From NCBI GenBank assembly GCA_012845835.1, contig JABAKD010000019.1:12231344-12295343 (forward strand): DNA of 64,000 nucleotides, in the 5' to 3' direction. Shown here in pieces: positions 1 to 11,866 of this stretch (position 1 is its first letter; each line of letters starts with the position of its first letter). The translations under genes were made by a program, and so were the position numbers. The DNA is from Undaria pinnatifida. Taxonomy: Eukaryota; Sar; Phaeophyceae; Laminariales; Alariaceae. The notes under the pieces are model-generated. The model was not told the DNA's origin and did no database searches. It saw only the letters and a program-made list of their open reading frames with translations.

Positions 1-1400
1 CGTATGCATGTTGATGGTAAGCAAAACGCCTTGTGTAGCGGCAACCTCGTAACACATATATGTCGAGTTTGGTCCTCGGCACGGGTCAAAGGGGGACGGA
101 ATTACCTCTGCCCGACAGGACGAAGCGCGTCTCTTGCACCTAGGACAAGCGACGCCCTGTTGACCCTGGTGCTAGCACTCGGGAGGCACCAACCTATACG
201 AGGTACCCTTCATGATGGCATATACACCCCGCAGCACACGCGTTCGACGTATGACACGGAATTTGCAAATGTGAGTTCCGATGAAGTCCATTCATAGCTG
301 AGGGGTCATTTTGAATTGTATTAAACATTTCGGAGAAACAAAGCACGATAAGCACCCCACCTTGAGCAAGCATCGTTCCACGAACGCCGGCAACTGAAGA
401 GCGCGCGAAAGATAATAAAAAAAGGGAAAAAAATAACCTCCTACGCTCAACGCGACAGGGCTTTAACTCGACGAGCGGCCAATGAGTACGCCGGGATTCG
501 CGGCGTGTACGAATGGCATGGTAGCGCTATCTTCATCGCGTATCTGAGTAAAATGGGCACGCGGATAGATCCAGCCATACGAGGGCAGAGTGTCGGGTGG
601 ACGAAGACGTAAACACGCTCCACCCGACGTGTCGTCACACCGATACCTGATCGGAACCCGACTGACTGTAGAGTGAATACGAAGTACTTGACAACGGGTT
701 TTTCTTTCTTATACATCCTCCAGCGAATGGGTAAACACGAGACTCAAGCCCGCCGCTCACCACACCACACTTCCACGTTTGCGCCGTGTGTCAATCTACG
801 GTAACTCCGTTGCAGAAAAAATGCGCTTCCGTGGCGGCCGCAAGCACAAGCTGCCGCGACCTACGCCGGTAGCACGAAGTGCCGTGGCCTACGGGCGCTG
901 AAAAGGCTTGGTAGGTACGAACACAACAGACACAAATGGAGCGCCGTGGGTCAAGACAATTGTCGGCGAAAAAAAATTCGCGAGATAAATCGACGGCATC
1001 GCATGCCTGTACGCCATGCAAGGTAGTACACTCCCTGGAATGAAAACGGCCCATTTTCTCCCGAAATGAAGGGAGGCACACACAACGAAAACGGTGGTTT
1101 TGTAAAGACCTCGTTGGCATCTTTCCAAAGACTCATTACTCGGAATTTTCTAGAGCTGTGAGGTGGCATGGCTTCAGTCACCAATTAGCTATGAATCGGA
1201 CAAATAGTTGGTCGTTTCCCGGTGGTGCTGACTATCCGACTTATTGGGTTTCCATACCCGTAGTAAGGGTTTCTCAATGCGGAGTGCGTTTTTCATTTTT
1301 TGGGCGGGGTCCGCTCGGCCGGGGCGGCTGACTTGGCTCTCGTCGTTCTCTTGACTAAAGTTGAGAAGTTGCCAGGCCATCAGCAGGTTCCGCCAGCCGA
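1..1400. other. No recognised gene
   Basis: Open frames up to about 140 codons occur on both strands but overlap one another, show no recognisable domain and carry no convincing splice pattern. I see no repeat shared with the rest of the window here. Confidence 0.5.
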
Positions 1401-1420
1401 TTTGACGACTAAAGTCACTT

Positions 1421-1612
1421 AGTTGGCTAACGGCACCTACCGACTGATTTTTAGTCGTGAAATCGTGCCGCATCACAGCTCTAGAGTTTGCGTCCCCCCG
1501 TTGTCGAGAAAATCTTAGTTGGCTAACGGCACCTACCAACTGATTTTTAGTCGTGAAATCGTGCCGAATCACAGCTCTAGAGTTTGAACGTCCCCTCGTT
1601 GTCGAGAAAATC
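1421..1612. repeat. Two-copy tandem repeat, 96-bp period
   Basis: The block beginning AGTTGGCTAACGGCACCTAC at 1421 recurs at 1517. Both copies continue through TTTTTAGTCGTGAAATCGTG and end in TTGTCGAGAAAATC. The second copy differs by a few substitutions and one short insertion. A partial earlier unit, with a related TTGACGACTAAAGT segment, precedes it. Confidence 0.85.
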
Positions 1613-2134
1613 ATTTGGGAAATTTGTCCTCACAAAAAGTGCGACATCGTGCGTGTTACACTCGTACGGTCGGCCTTATGAAAAAACAAAGAGATCACCA
1701 TTCTCCGGGGAAGGAGAAGGGATTGTGTCACGCTGTACTATACGTTACTGACGTCATGGCGGTCCCAGAAATGATGCCGCTCATGAGCGGTAAGCTGCAT
1801 GTCAAAACCGGCAACAATGTTTCCGAGTTCCGAATGTAAGTGCAACCAAAGCTTCAACACGCAGACGGCTTTATGGCGACGATAAAGTGCTCAGTTGGTG
1901 AAATCGAGAGGTAATGTCGGGGTCCGCTTGCTTTTTCTGTGCATGTACCAAAATATTTTTCTTAGCACATCTGCAAGACGTACCAAACGCTTGTCGCCGG
2001 CCTTTTCTCGCGCTTCCGGCTGCGGAGCACGCCCGAGGCCCGCCGGCACACTACAGCGCACCTTCGGGCCGCCGCGTGGCTCCGTGGCGCGTGCTTTGGG
2101 CGGCCAAAGACACTGAGCTGGCTCCTATTCGGGA

Positions 2135-2885
2135 TTGCGTTCCGCCCCGCCGAGGCGCGCAGGACCATCGAAGCCCATAAGTTCATTATATATAATCATT
2201 GCCTTGCTGTCTGCTGCTGTAGTATCTGTATCACAGCGCCCTTCCAGCTCTGTACTTTGTGGCAGCTACGGCACAACAGCAGCCGCATTTCAAGGTCTTC
2301 ACTTGGTGACGGCAACGAATGGTGAGTCTGTTTGGGTTGTGTGGGTGTGTGCCACCCCGACGAACACATTCTGGAATATTTCAACACTTATAATGCTATT
2401 CCTCTCCTTTTCAGAATCGCCCGCTCAGTACCAGAAGCAAAGCTACAACAACAGTACACATAGTCTAACATACGCGGGACGACAAAAGCGGGACAATAGC
2501 AGCGGTACTACAGCAGCCGGCACGCTTCAAGCTGCCGCCTTTCTTTGCGACAGCCCCAGTGCTTCTGTGGTGAGTGTGTGCGGCGCTCAGCAGAAGGTCC
2601 AACCACGACCACATTTTCACGTCCAACGCAAAATCAAACACGTCACTATCTTGGGTTCATGTTACTGTATATACTGGTACACATCAAGCGTTGCATACAG
2701 TAGTAGGCTGTGTTCCCCACTCTCAGCTTGCGGCGCCCCCGGAATTTGAAGTCAACCCGCATCCCGAAGGGAAACATTGTACCGGTGTGATGTACCGGAT
2801 GCGTTGGCTTCCAACGACCGTTCGACATGCAACATATTATGCCCTTCTTCATGCGAGCGTGCTTGTTGTTAAACGCAAAGGTTGA
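2135..2885 (+). CDS. Candidate small secreted protein, three exons
   Basis: Proposed exons are 2135-2321, 2415-2569 and 2727-2885, totalling 501 nt, or 166 codons plus a stop. The donors are G|GTGAGT at 2322 and G|GTGAGT at 2570. The acceptors are TCCTTTTCAG before 2415 and CACTCTCAG before 2727. The phases agree (1, then 0). The N-terminus has a hydrophobic stretch (YIIIALLSAAVVSVS) fitting a signal peptide or anchor. The middle is rich in Ser, Thr, Gln and Ala. No known family is recognised. The first intron is 93 bp and open in frame, so a retained form would also translate. The start codon is the first in-frame ATG I can see, but the upstream GC-rich region is open on several frames, so the 5' end is uncertain. 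Confidence 0.42.
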
Positions 2886-2889
2886 CCGC

Positions 2890-4140
2890 ATGTTTTCTTT
2901 TTCTTGTGTGTGTGCACGATGATGAGTTTCGGAGGTGTACTATATCTCAAATAGCGGACACCCAAAAAGCCGGTAACGGCTTGTACGCTACATTAGTAGT
3001 GCGTGCCGAAAATTAAGAGCATCCCGCGACAAGCCAAAACGGGCGCTCTTAACTACACATTACCCTTGTCTGCAGTGATAAGTGCACGTCTTCTAGTGTG
3101 GCGGAACATGCCGATTTGACCGTCCTTAAGTCCCGAGTGCTGTTATCCTGGGCGCTTTTAAACCGGGGTACCCACTGTATGTAAACGGCGGCTCACGCTG
3201 TAGAGTTAGCCCTGCTTATGCTACAATAACATTACTGCTAGGGATTGTTGAATTATGCCGTCACAAGGACCAGGGGCCACGTCTGACCGCAACTAACATC
3301 GAGCGTGTCACGCAGTAGTAGTGTACGGGGCGCTTCGGTCCGCCGGCGGCCTTCGTCGCCAGTTACGGGCTACGCTCGCCCAGGGAGGAAAAACAAAACG
3401 AACATATACATGTGAAGCGGACAGAGGTCCAAGGTTTATCCTAGCTGCAAACTGGCGACTTGCGAATGTCAAGAGCCTCGCCGCCATGTTCCAGGAAAAC
3501 AAATCGAACGCCACAAGCATGGGTATTGTACGTACCTGGTATCATGATATGCATGTGTACGAAAGGACGGAGATAAACAGTACCGGAACAATACGCGTAG
3601 CAGTGCTGGATCTTCATTGAGATTGGAAACAAAGTCAAACCCTTCGCGCATCATCAGCCACCAGCCAGAGGCGCTTGGTTGTTCGGGGAAAAGTTTGTCA
3701 CTAGCTCATACGCTTATGAAGCAGTTGCATCTCCGCTGTATCAGGTTGCATTCTATTTTTCTTAACGCCGGCAGATTTCGGTTTCCTCGTTTAGAGAATG
3801 CAGCGAGCTGCGGTTGCAGCTCGATGACAAACACACATTATGTTGAAGCTTTCGGCAATTCTTGCCTGCTTCCTTGCTTTGTCGCGCTCTGATCGGCGCG
3901 TGTGTGCTTTGCTGTTTTGTGCAGGAATGATTTCGCCGTGTGCTGTGCTTGAGGTAGATGCTCGGTTGTATGCTGGCTTCTCGGGTTCTGGTGGTACGTG
4001 TACTCTCTTGGAGAAGAAGCACCTGCAAAAACAAACCCATCTACATACGTCCGTGCAACATAGAAGGCCACAACAACAAAACGGCACCAACTAGGGAGAA
4101 AAAAAAAGACTAAAAGACAAAAAAAATACCAGCTCTTATA
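2890..4140. other. No firm gene; one possible signal-peptide exon
   Basis: Nothing is recognised across most of this stretch. At 3840-3993 (+) an ATG opens a hydrophobic start (MLKLSAILACFLALS) and runs to a strong donor, G|GTACGTG. No downstream exon in phase was found, and a good acceptor (TGCTGTTTTGTGCAG) lies inside it at about 3924. It remains only a possibility. Confidence 0.3.
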
Positions 4141-4617
4141 ACACCGTACCTGGATCCGAAAATGAACGTTTTCGGATGCCAAAACCGGTTTGCAAATCTT
4201 GTAGACCCGAAACTGGTGATTTTCAGGCTTCCGCTTTCGGATACCGCTTTCGGGTCGGCCTCCACCCGGAAATGGGGTTTAGTTTCGGATGAAATCGTAT
4301 CCGAAAAAGGCGTGCGGATTTGCATCATGACGGGTTTCCATACGTCATGAGAGGCAACAGGCATGGTAACAAGCCAAACACAGCAGCACATAGTAGTACA
4401 ATGATGCAAGACACGCATCAGATATATCTTTCTGCTGAGCAAGCAACACGTATCATAGGCCAACTGAATAAACTGATCCCGAAACCCGAAAATTGAGGTT
4501 TCAGCACTTTCGCAGGGGTGTTTACCCGGGGAGCGGGATAGTCGTGTCCGGTCTTCTCAAAGTCCGACTAGCCTTTTTGCGAGACGCCTCAAACGAGGTT
4601 TGCCGTTGGTTAGGATA

Positions 4618-4648
<31 letters not shown>

Positions 4649-4745
4649 CGATACACCGTAGTTCCATCAGAATCAGTTTCGGACGCTATTTATCCGAAAA
4701 AGGGGCCATTTTGTAGGATGAAACTGCGACATATATCCGCTATCC
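4141..4745. repeat. Degenerate repeat of ATCCGAAA/TTTCGGAT words
   Basis: The word ATCCGAAA and its reverse complement TTTCGGAT recur irregularly (4151, 4170, 4236, 4284, 4305, 4675, 4695 and nearby), with CCCGAAA variants. They occur in two patches, 4141-4330 and 4470-4745, separated by unique sequence. The units are too degenerate for a fixed period. Confidence 0.55.
4615..4640. repeat. (AT)n microsatellite
   Basis: A run of about 13 AT dinucleotides followed by a T tract. Confidence 0.9.
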
Positions 4746-5227
4746 AACCACCAATGCCGTAGCTCCAATTCAGTTATTCCCCCCCCGCCCCCTCCTGCCC
4801 CACCACCCGCACCGTCGCCTAGACCTAGCACGTATAGTAAAATTCCTCCCAGGTATACATTCATGCCACCTAAAGGGGTTTGATTCTCCCCCCCCCTCCC
4901 ACATCGGGGGCCCGGTGGACCGTAACCGGACTATGTCTGGCGGAAGACTGCTTTCTCATGGCCGGGGTTTTTTGTTAGTGGGCGAGCTTGCACAAGTCCC
5001 ACAGTACCCGGAATGACGCCGTTTCTGGTGGCTATCTCCACCATCTCCACCGCACCTGATTCCCAGGGATCAGGTCGGGTCGACTTACTCACGCATCCTT
5101 GTAAAACGGCAGCTTGCCCGGCTGGAGTAGTAACGGGGACCGTCGGTAGGGACAGCTCGCGCTGACGGTACCACGGGAACTGAAGGACACGCCAGTTAAC
5201 GCTGGAATGCGAATGCAATTGAAATAA

Positions 5228-5313
5228 ATTGACACAAGACGTGTATGAAAATGCGTGGAAGTGTGATGAGCTTGAGCTTTCATTTTGCCCCTTCCGCCGG
5301 TGGATAAAAAAAC
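5228..5313 (+). repeat. Family B module, diverged copy
   Basis: This copy matches the module at 17617-17713. It has a CGTGTATGAAAATGCGTGG core, a GGTGAGCTAAAGC-like segment read here as GATGAGCTTGAGC, then TTCCGCCGGTGGAT and an A-rich end. It is more diverged than the other copies. Confidence 0.7.
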
Positions 5314-5359
5314 AGAAAAGAAAACTCAAGGGGACCTGCGCGGGGGGAAAAAAGCAGGG

Positions 5360-5795
5360 CTGTTCACGGGTCAGGTCAAACCTCACGGGTCGGGTCGGGT
5401 CGGGGCGGGTCGGGTCTGCTGATCCGACCGGACCCGAGAAATTTTCGAGACATGTTGACCAGACCCGACCCGACCGGCGAGACTTTGAAACCCTCTGACC
5501 CGACCCGACCTGACCCGACCCGCGAGATTGTAAAACTTCTAGACCCGACCCGACCCGATCCGCGAGATTTCAAAACCTCCCGACCCGATCCGACCCGACC
5601 CGACCCGACCCGACCCGACCCGACCCGACCCGACCCGACCCGACCCGCGAGATTTCAAAACCTCCTGACCCGACCCGACCCGACCCGACCCGCGATATTT
5701 GAAAGCCTGTTGACCCAACCCGACCCGACCGGCCACACTCCGAGTGACCAGTGAGGTGCGAGTTTCATGCGGGTCGGGTCGACTGTACCCGTGAT
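5360..5795. repeat. Family E satellite (GACCCGACCC with strand switch)
   Basis: Tandem GACCC/GACCCG words are interspersed with a CGCGAGATTTCAAAACCTC spacer, giving units of roughly 36-60 bp. The left edge (5365-5440) is written as GGGTC, the body (5455-5740) as GACCC, and the right edge (5765-5830) returns to GGGTC. Long open frames in this block (Asp-Pro-Thr-Arg-Pro repeats) are artefacts of the repeat. Confidence 0.9.
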
Positions 5796-6121
5796 ACATC
5801 TCACGGATCAAAGTCGAAAAGTCACGGGTCAAAACATGTCTGGATATATACCTTGGTCGGTTGGTTGGGCCTTGGTGCCTCGTACGTATTGAATTTTTCC
5901 CAGGATGTCGTGCTTCTTTTTCTCTTTTTTGCCGGTATTTTTGCAGGATTTTGCGGTGTACCCGCGAAAAAAAAGAAGAACGCAAGCCATACACACATCC
6001 GCACTTAACCGTGCCCGTAGCACTAGACCCCCCGGTCGACCCGACAGCTCTAGCCCGATGGCCTCTGCTTCCATCCCGACGAGCAAGCTAGCTATGCAGT
6101 CTTCGGCCCACATTATTTTTG

Positions 6122-6382
6122 AAGCATGCTAAGATAGAGGTATACCTTTTTTTTGGCGAAAACATTTTCTGAATGACGGGGCGCCTTAACCTACTAACAC
6201 TATCGTCGGAAACACGACATTTTTGTTTTTACGATTCTCGTCGTATACCTAGGCCATGGGATTTTTAATCCGGTAGCAGCTATACGTGTCCCCAAATCAG
6301 TTTTTGGGAGAGGTCTTAAGCTCTCAAATTGAGGGGTAGTATTAGAAAAAAAGTGGTGAGCACCTCTATCGTAGCACGCGTC
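6122..6382. mobile_element. MITE family A copy
   Basis: The left end is GCATGCTAAGATAGAGGTAT and the right end CACCTCTATCGTAGCACGCG, which are inverted relative to each other. The interior has the family landmarks: TGAATGACGGGGC followed by CTTAACC, then CCTAGGCCATGGGA, then GAGAGGTCTTAAGCTC with CAAATTGAGG. No open frame. The family is non-autonomous. Confidence 0.85.
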
Positions 6383-6473
6383 AAGGTTGCCTAGCTGAGT
6401 TCTCTCCGGCAGCAAGCCCACAATTGGGGCGGTGGATCAGTCAGCAGGGGCTGCGATCCGCGAGGATCCGGGG

Positions 6474-6476
<3 letters not shown>

Positions 6477-6509
<33 letters not shown>
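6477..6509. repeat. (CTG)n microsatellite
   Basis: Eleven uninterrupted CTG/TGC triplets, read as polyalanine in one frame. I find no gene around it. Confidence 0.9.
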
Positions 6510-6510
<1 letters not shown>

Positions 6511-6799
6511 CGACGACCGTTCTTGCCTTTTTACGTTGGGACATATTTTGTGCTGCTATGATCATTCTCACCGGGACGACAATGTGTACGAACGTCGTGC
6601 AGGGGTTCTTATACTGTCACGTGACGTCGTTATTTGTTGCACCCTGCGGCTTTGTCCGACACGGGATTCACGCAATAGCTTATGCCTGGTGCGAGAAGAG
6701 CTACTGCCTGCTATGGTTGTTCTGGACGCCATGATAACATTCGATGACAATATCGGCACGAGAGAGGCTTTCTTACAGGAAGCGGCAAGTTTTGTATCG

Positions 6800-7255
6800 T
6801 TTTCGGGCCCGCGGGTCGGATCCGCGGGTCCAGCCCGCGGGGCGCCGGCACGTCAAAGGTCCTCCGGAAGGCAGCTGTAAGCTTGAAAACGGCGAACCCG
6901 GAGGGCATATCCACGGGGTCGACCCGCGAGCCAGCAAATACATCCCGCGGGTCATGGTGGCTTGAGTGACCCGTATCTCGCGGGTCATCACCCGATCCGA
7001 TCCGCGAGATTTCCAAACCTCTTGACCCGACCCGACCCGACCCGCGAGATTTCCAAACCTCTTGACCCGACCCGACCCGAACCGCGAGATTTCAAAACTT
7101 CTTGACCCGACCCGATCCGAACCGCGAGATTTCAAACTTTTTGACCCGACCCGGTCCGACCGGTGAGATTTCAAAACATAATGACCCGACCTGACCCGAC
7201 CCGCGACCTTTTGAAACCCCCCTGACCCCACCCGCGGGTAGGGTCATGACCCAAC
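6800..7255. repeat. Family E satellite, second block
   Basis: The left part (6808-6960) is built of CCGCGGGTC words. From 6985 on, the block has units of GACCCGACCCGA plus CGCGAGATTTCCAAACCTC. The orientation switch from GGGTC to GACCC is the same as in the block at 5360-5795. Confidence 0.9.
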
Positions 7256-7259
7256 CGTG

Positions 7260-8560
7260 AAAATGGCTCAAAGAAAGGGCGTAACGCAAAATTGTTTTTT
7301 TGTTTTTGTAGCAGATTTGTATTTCGGCCGCAACTCCATCGTCACATACAATCGAAAAGTGCACCACCCTGTGATGGGGTCTTAGGTGGTTCACTACAGT
7401 ATGGCAAAGCGGCAGCAGTTTTGGTGGCCTGTGCGCACCGCGTGAGTGTCGTTGGATTTTCTATTTCTCATACTGCGGTCAAGTTACCTTTTTACTACTG
7501 TAGCGATGATCAGAAGTGCCAAAGTATGCAAATACGAGTAACTTGATATAAAAAAGTTTTCTTCTGCGATCTATCGCTACACACTACAACGCAGTGTTTT
7601 TCGTCCACATTTCTTTTTTAGGAACAAGCTTCCAGCGGTTGCGGCGTCGGCGACATAAACAAAAAAGCCCACCCCCCCTGGGATATTTTCACTGCCTGTA
7701 TACACGAGCACACGCCGAATCTTAGGCGATTTCATCAACGTTTGTTCACCACCGCGACAGTGACCGTGAAACTTGTCGTAAGTGGCGGCGCGATTGCTGG
7801 GAGCATACGTAGCAACGGCGCAAACGATACCCTACATGGCCGCGGCGCACCGCATTTTTCCAATTCAAGCGAAGCAAAAGGCACACCAACTACACACCAG
7901 ACTATATAATGACTTGGTGGGGTTCCCACGGGCGTGTGGTGTGTCATTTGAAGGCTTCAGTTGGGAGCACGGCGCCGGTGAAATAGTACAGAGCGCTGAT
8001 TGGCCCACAGGGAATTGTGCGGGGCTATTCTCGACAAAACCCCGGTTTCAATATAATACTTGATGTTATAGGTTGTACCGCATGTTTCGTTTTGTGGGCA
8101 AAGCAGCACAGGTGGTTTTGTGTGCGTTTCGGGTGTTCGAAATCGTACAACCACGCCGCTAAACAACGCCGTCGAGTTATTGGACATTGTTGCTAGCTTT
8201 TGCATCGAGACTCGCTGTTGCCATCCACGCTGTTTGGAAATCTGATATCGAAATCTTGATCTTTAGGCGGAGAAACGAATCTCAGGACGGGATCGAAAAC
8301 CTAGATCGGGGTACCATCAGCAGTGGCCTAAGACATGGCGAGACAACCGAGAAAAAAAAATCGAGAAAAATGAAAAAAAAAACGACGGATCGAAAGAAAA
8401 GTGAACGAAAACGAAAAAAAAACGAACACGGAAACAAAGAAAACCTGGAAGGTCCCCCAGTTACAAAGTAATCGTGCCAGAGACCGATCCTGAACAAATA
8501 GCGTATTAATATCAACATATTAGATAACTAGTACCTGGTAATACTCTATATTCGTACTCC
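7260..8560. other. No recognised gene
   Basis: Short overlapping frames only. A purine-rich stretch at 8335-8450 contains many GAAAAAAAA runs. No repeat shared with other parts of the window is seen. Confidence 0.45.
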
Positions 8561-8569
8561 TTCCGATAT

Positions 8570-8905
8570 TAAAGCGGAGAAAAAACAAAATAAACCATCC
8601 ACCATACATACGGATAGAGCAGTATAGTGGAAACTACAATAATAAATTTACGAAATAGATATGATGTTGGATCTAGCTCAAAATTCCCCACCTTAAGTAA
8701 AAATACCAACACCCAACCATTATAGTGGAGAAAAAACAAAACATAATATATGCGGAAGAGGACCCCTCCCATTTTCAAAAAAGTCACCCACATAGTATAT
8801 TACAAGTACCAACAACGCAGCTTGTAAAGATGAGTATTGACCCGAAATTCGCCAAACTCACGGCTGACGTCCTTCAAATATTTTTCATAAAATACCGAAA
8901 CCAAC
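8570..8905. repeat. Family C2 repeat copy
   Basis: The segment TATTACAAGTACCAACAACG at 8798, followed by CAGCTTGTAAAGATGAGTAT and ending in ATAAAATA, recurs at 10795-10898 and inverted at 62205-62300. Upstream GTGGAGAAAAAACAAAA and CCCCTCCCATTTT segments are also shared. It resembles family C (CTTGCAAAGATGAGTTTCGA), so the two may be related. Confidence 0.7.
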
Positions 8906-9026
8906 CATGTAGTGGAAAAACAAAATACGTATATCTATATATGGTTCTTCGTGTGGAAGTACCCCACACGAAAATATAGCCTTTTTCTCGTGAATGAAGT
9001 GCTAGACTATGGAACTAGCGCGATCG

Positions 9027-9118
9027 GAGTATCACACACAGCTTGCACAAATGATGAGTTTCGACAGAATCTTCGATCTCACAGCTGGATGGAGTGTATT
9101 TTCCTTTTTTTATAATAG
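9027..9118 (-). repeat. Family C terminal module, inverted copy
   Basis: The sequence runs GCGATCGGAGTATCACACAC, then a GCTTGCAAA-like block, GATGAGTTTCGACA and GATCTCACAGCTGG, and ends GTGTATTTTCC before a T-rich run. It is the reverse complement of the left part of the family C copies at 18765, 36930 and 59622. Confidence 0.8.
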
Positions 9119-9309
9119 AATTAGGGACGTACACGGTTCAGAGATACACTGCTACACACCGGGGTAGTAAGTGCTCGTAGTTACGCACAACAGGGTGTGT
9201 GCGTTTAGGAGCAAGCAGTATACACTCGGGCGTCATTGTTGGGTTAGTTGAGAAACTGTAGCTGTGTACAGTGTGCTTATACTTGAAGTATACCTTGGCC
9301 GCAGCGAGG

Positions 9310-9402
9310 TTAATCAATTAATGAACATACGTGGAAGTGTGGTGAGCTAAAGCTTTATTTTTCCCCATCCGCCGGAGGATAAAAAACAAAACAAAAAAAA
9401 AA
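9310..9402 (+). repeat. Family B module
   Basis: ACGTGGAAGTGTGGTGAGCT is followed by AAAGCTTTATTTTTCCCCAT, CCGCCGGAGGAT and an A-rich end. It is nearly identical to the module at 17617-17713 from the ACGTGG point on. Confidence 0.85.
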
Positions 9403-9659
9403 CACCGTTTGTTCTGTATGAGATATTGGAGGCTCCTGGACGCGTTTGTAATGCATTCTCCAGTGTCAGAATTGTGCGTTGGATTGACTACAGAGTTAGA
9501 GTTGAGCGCGTGAGCTGTATACTCCCAAGTAACAGAATCCACATATGGAATATTCCCCAGTCGTATCACGTATTATCGTGCGACCTGCGCACAGTCAACC
9601 GTTGATCGACTGGCAGGAAGTCTCGTCATTATGCAGATTTATCTGTGTACTGATTACGT

Positions 9660-10030
9660 TTGTTTGTCAGCCACCATCGTTTGCTGACCCGTGGTCATGA
9701 TCTTGCCGTCCTATCGATTATGCCTCTTTCGATACTCGAGACATGCCACCTTATCGTTAACCTTGCACCCGCAGTCCGTCATACTGCGCCGTCATCGTTA
9801 CACCCACACTATCGTCAAGTCATGCTGACTCTTTTATCGTATTGATCGATCAATCGTTTACCGTGTTGCATTCTCTGCATGCATCGTTTTCTCGCAAATC
9901 GTTGTTCAGTTGTATACTTATCATGAAGTGTGTGCCAAGCCTTGCAAGCAAATCGTCTCATACACACATCGTTCATGGTGAGGAATGTCCTGATTATTGC
10001 CAAAGAAAGGTACCATCGTCCGTTATGAAA
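9660..10030. other. Stretch enriched in ATCGT
   Basis: ATCGT or ATCGTT occurs about eleven times in 350 bp (for example near 9676, 9753, 9794, 9810, 9837, 9852, 9883, 9898, 9952, 9970 and 10016), with no obvious longer unit. No gene recognised. Confidence 0.4.
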
Positions 10031-10734
10031 GGTTGTTATTGTCGCTGAGTACGTGATTTCGGAACCGGATAACCGTTCTCTGGTGAAGAATGAAAGTACA
10101 TACCACTGGTAGTTCATAGTGTGTGACTGATATCTTCAGTAAAATTCTATCGTGCTCATACAAGCCCGTGGTCCTAACTGCGCAGGGGATGACACGATTA
10201 CAAAATGAACGAGTAGTGTAAACATACACATTGGCTACCACAGTACAACACAATACTCTGATTTGTTAGAGAACCTGAAAACCTGCCTCCTCTTTAAATG
10301 TTCGAAAGCTGTGCTGGGTTCTCCAGTATGTAGCGTTCAAACATTGGGGGGCGATATGGGTCGCAGGTACACTTTCTACCGTCACGTAGGCAAGTCTTCT
10401 CGTGAAGATTTGTATGAACGGTAGCCGTTCCAGAGGTACGTATTGGATATCGTGTCTTGTACTAAAAGTGGTCGTGGAGTCTCCGTAGATTCTGATGACA
10501 GAGAGGCGGGTAATCACGTTTCCCGCTGACAAGTAATCACTGTCGACTCTCCGTTTTGCCTCCGAAGCACCTCTCGTTGCCTCGAGGCACTTCTATCGTC
10601 ACCGTCGCTTGGTTCGCCGTCGAACCTTGCTCCAACCTGGCGTGTCCTCCACGCTGCGAAGAACAAAAAGATAAGTAGTTGCAAGTCGCGAGTCGAACCT
10701 GGGTTACCCCAAACCCTCATATATATACCTGGTA

Positions 10735-10900
10735 TTTTTTTAAAACAAAAGAATAGGACCCCTCCCGTGAAGAAAAAACTCACCCACATATCGTAGTATA
10801 TTACAAGTACCAACAACGCAGCTGGCAAAGATGAGTATTGCTCCGAAATTCGTCGAACTCACGGCCGACGTCCTTGAAATATTTTACATAAAATAGCTTC
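10735..10900. repeat. Family C2 repeat copy
   Basis: A shorter copy of the 8570-8905 repeat. It has GGACCCCTCCC, ACTCACCCACAT, TATTACAAGTACCAACAACG and GATGAGTATT, ending in ATAAAATAG. Confidence 0.7.
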
Positions 10901-11127
10901 CCCGTCGGCAATAAAGCATCGACTACTCTAATGGTCGAACTCACAGGATGATGTATTTGTTTCTTGAATAACATGAGTATACCCCACTCAGATGGTCGCA
11001 CTCACAGAGGACGTGTTTCAATCCATTGTACGTATACACGAAAACAAATAGCTGATATTAGTCCGCAAGGTCAGAGAACTGCCGAGGGCAGCCTCTGGGA
11101 GGGTCGAGCCGTGTCTCAAATATACCC

Positions 11128-11645
11128 AAGCAAGGGCATGTTAGGTAAGGTAAACCTACACCTGAGTACGTTTTTGAGGTCGTACCTAACGTACCTAAAA
11201 CTTAGTTCGTGTATTGACAGCCGTACCTAACGTATACCTAACACTTAGTTAGGTAAGGTATCAGGACCAGTACCCTAACGTAGCTAAAACTCAGGTAAGA
11301 TACTGAGGTCGCCTAAACCCGGGTATTTCGTCGACCGCAACACCCATACCCGGGTAAGTATTGGAGCGGCGTACCCGCCGTACCCAAAACTTAGGGAAGG
11401 TATCGAGGTTCGTACCTAAAGTACCTACCGGTAATACTCAGGTAAGGTATCGGGGTCCTTGTCTAACGTACCTGTAATTTAGGTCAAGGTATTGAGGTCG
11501 CCGCAAGGCCGGGTATTTCGTCGATGGGCGTACCTATACCACGGTAAGTATTGGAGCAGCGTGCCTATCGTACCTGAAACTTAGGTGAGGTATCGTAGTC
11601 CGTACCTAAGTGCGGGTACGTAAGTACCCGGGTACGTACCCGTAC
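11128..11645. repeat. Family D satellite (GTACCTAACGTACCTAAAACTT)
   Basis: Degenerate units of about 45-60 bp carry CGTACCTAACGTACCTAAAA, CTTAGGTAAGGTATCGAGGT and, at longer spacing, GGGTATTTCGTCGAC. Much of it is self-complementary GGTACC or CCCGGG. Confidence 0.85.
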
Positions 11646-11866
11646 AACAAAACGACAAATTGGGTGGGGTCGGCACTGGGATGGTATGTGCTGCACTACT
11701 AATCTGCTGGCAGCAGCGAGCTACTGGCAGCAGCTATCTACGACTGACTGGGCCTGCAAGTAGACGCTGCTAGCATGTTAAATCTGACGTCCATACAAGA
11801 AACGCGACATTTTTTTTTTTTACGAAACGCCATGGCCTGTATTTTGTAAGCTGGATGACAGCCTAA

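Noticed and set aside
5452-5994. Long frames of Asp-Pro-Thr-Arg-Pro repeats on both strands
   Set aside because: They are direct translations of the GACCC satellite and appear on both strands.
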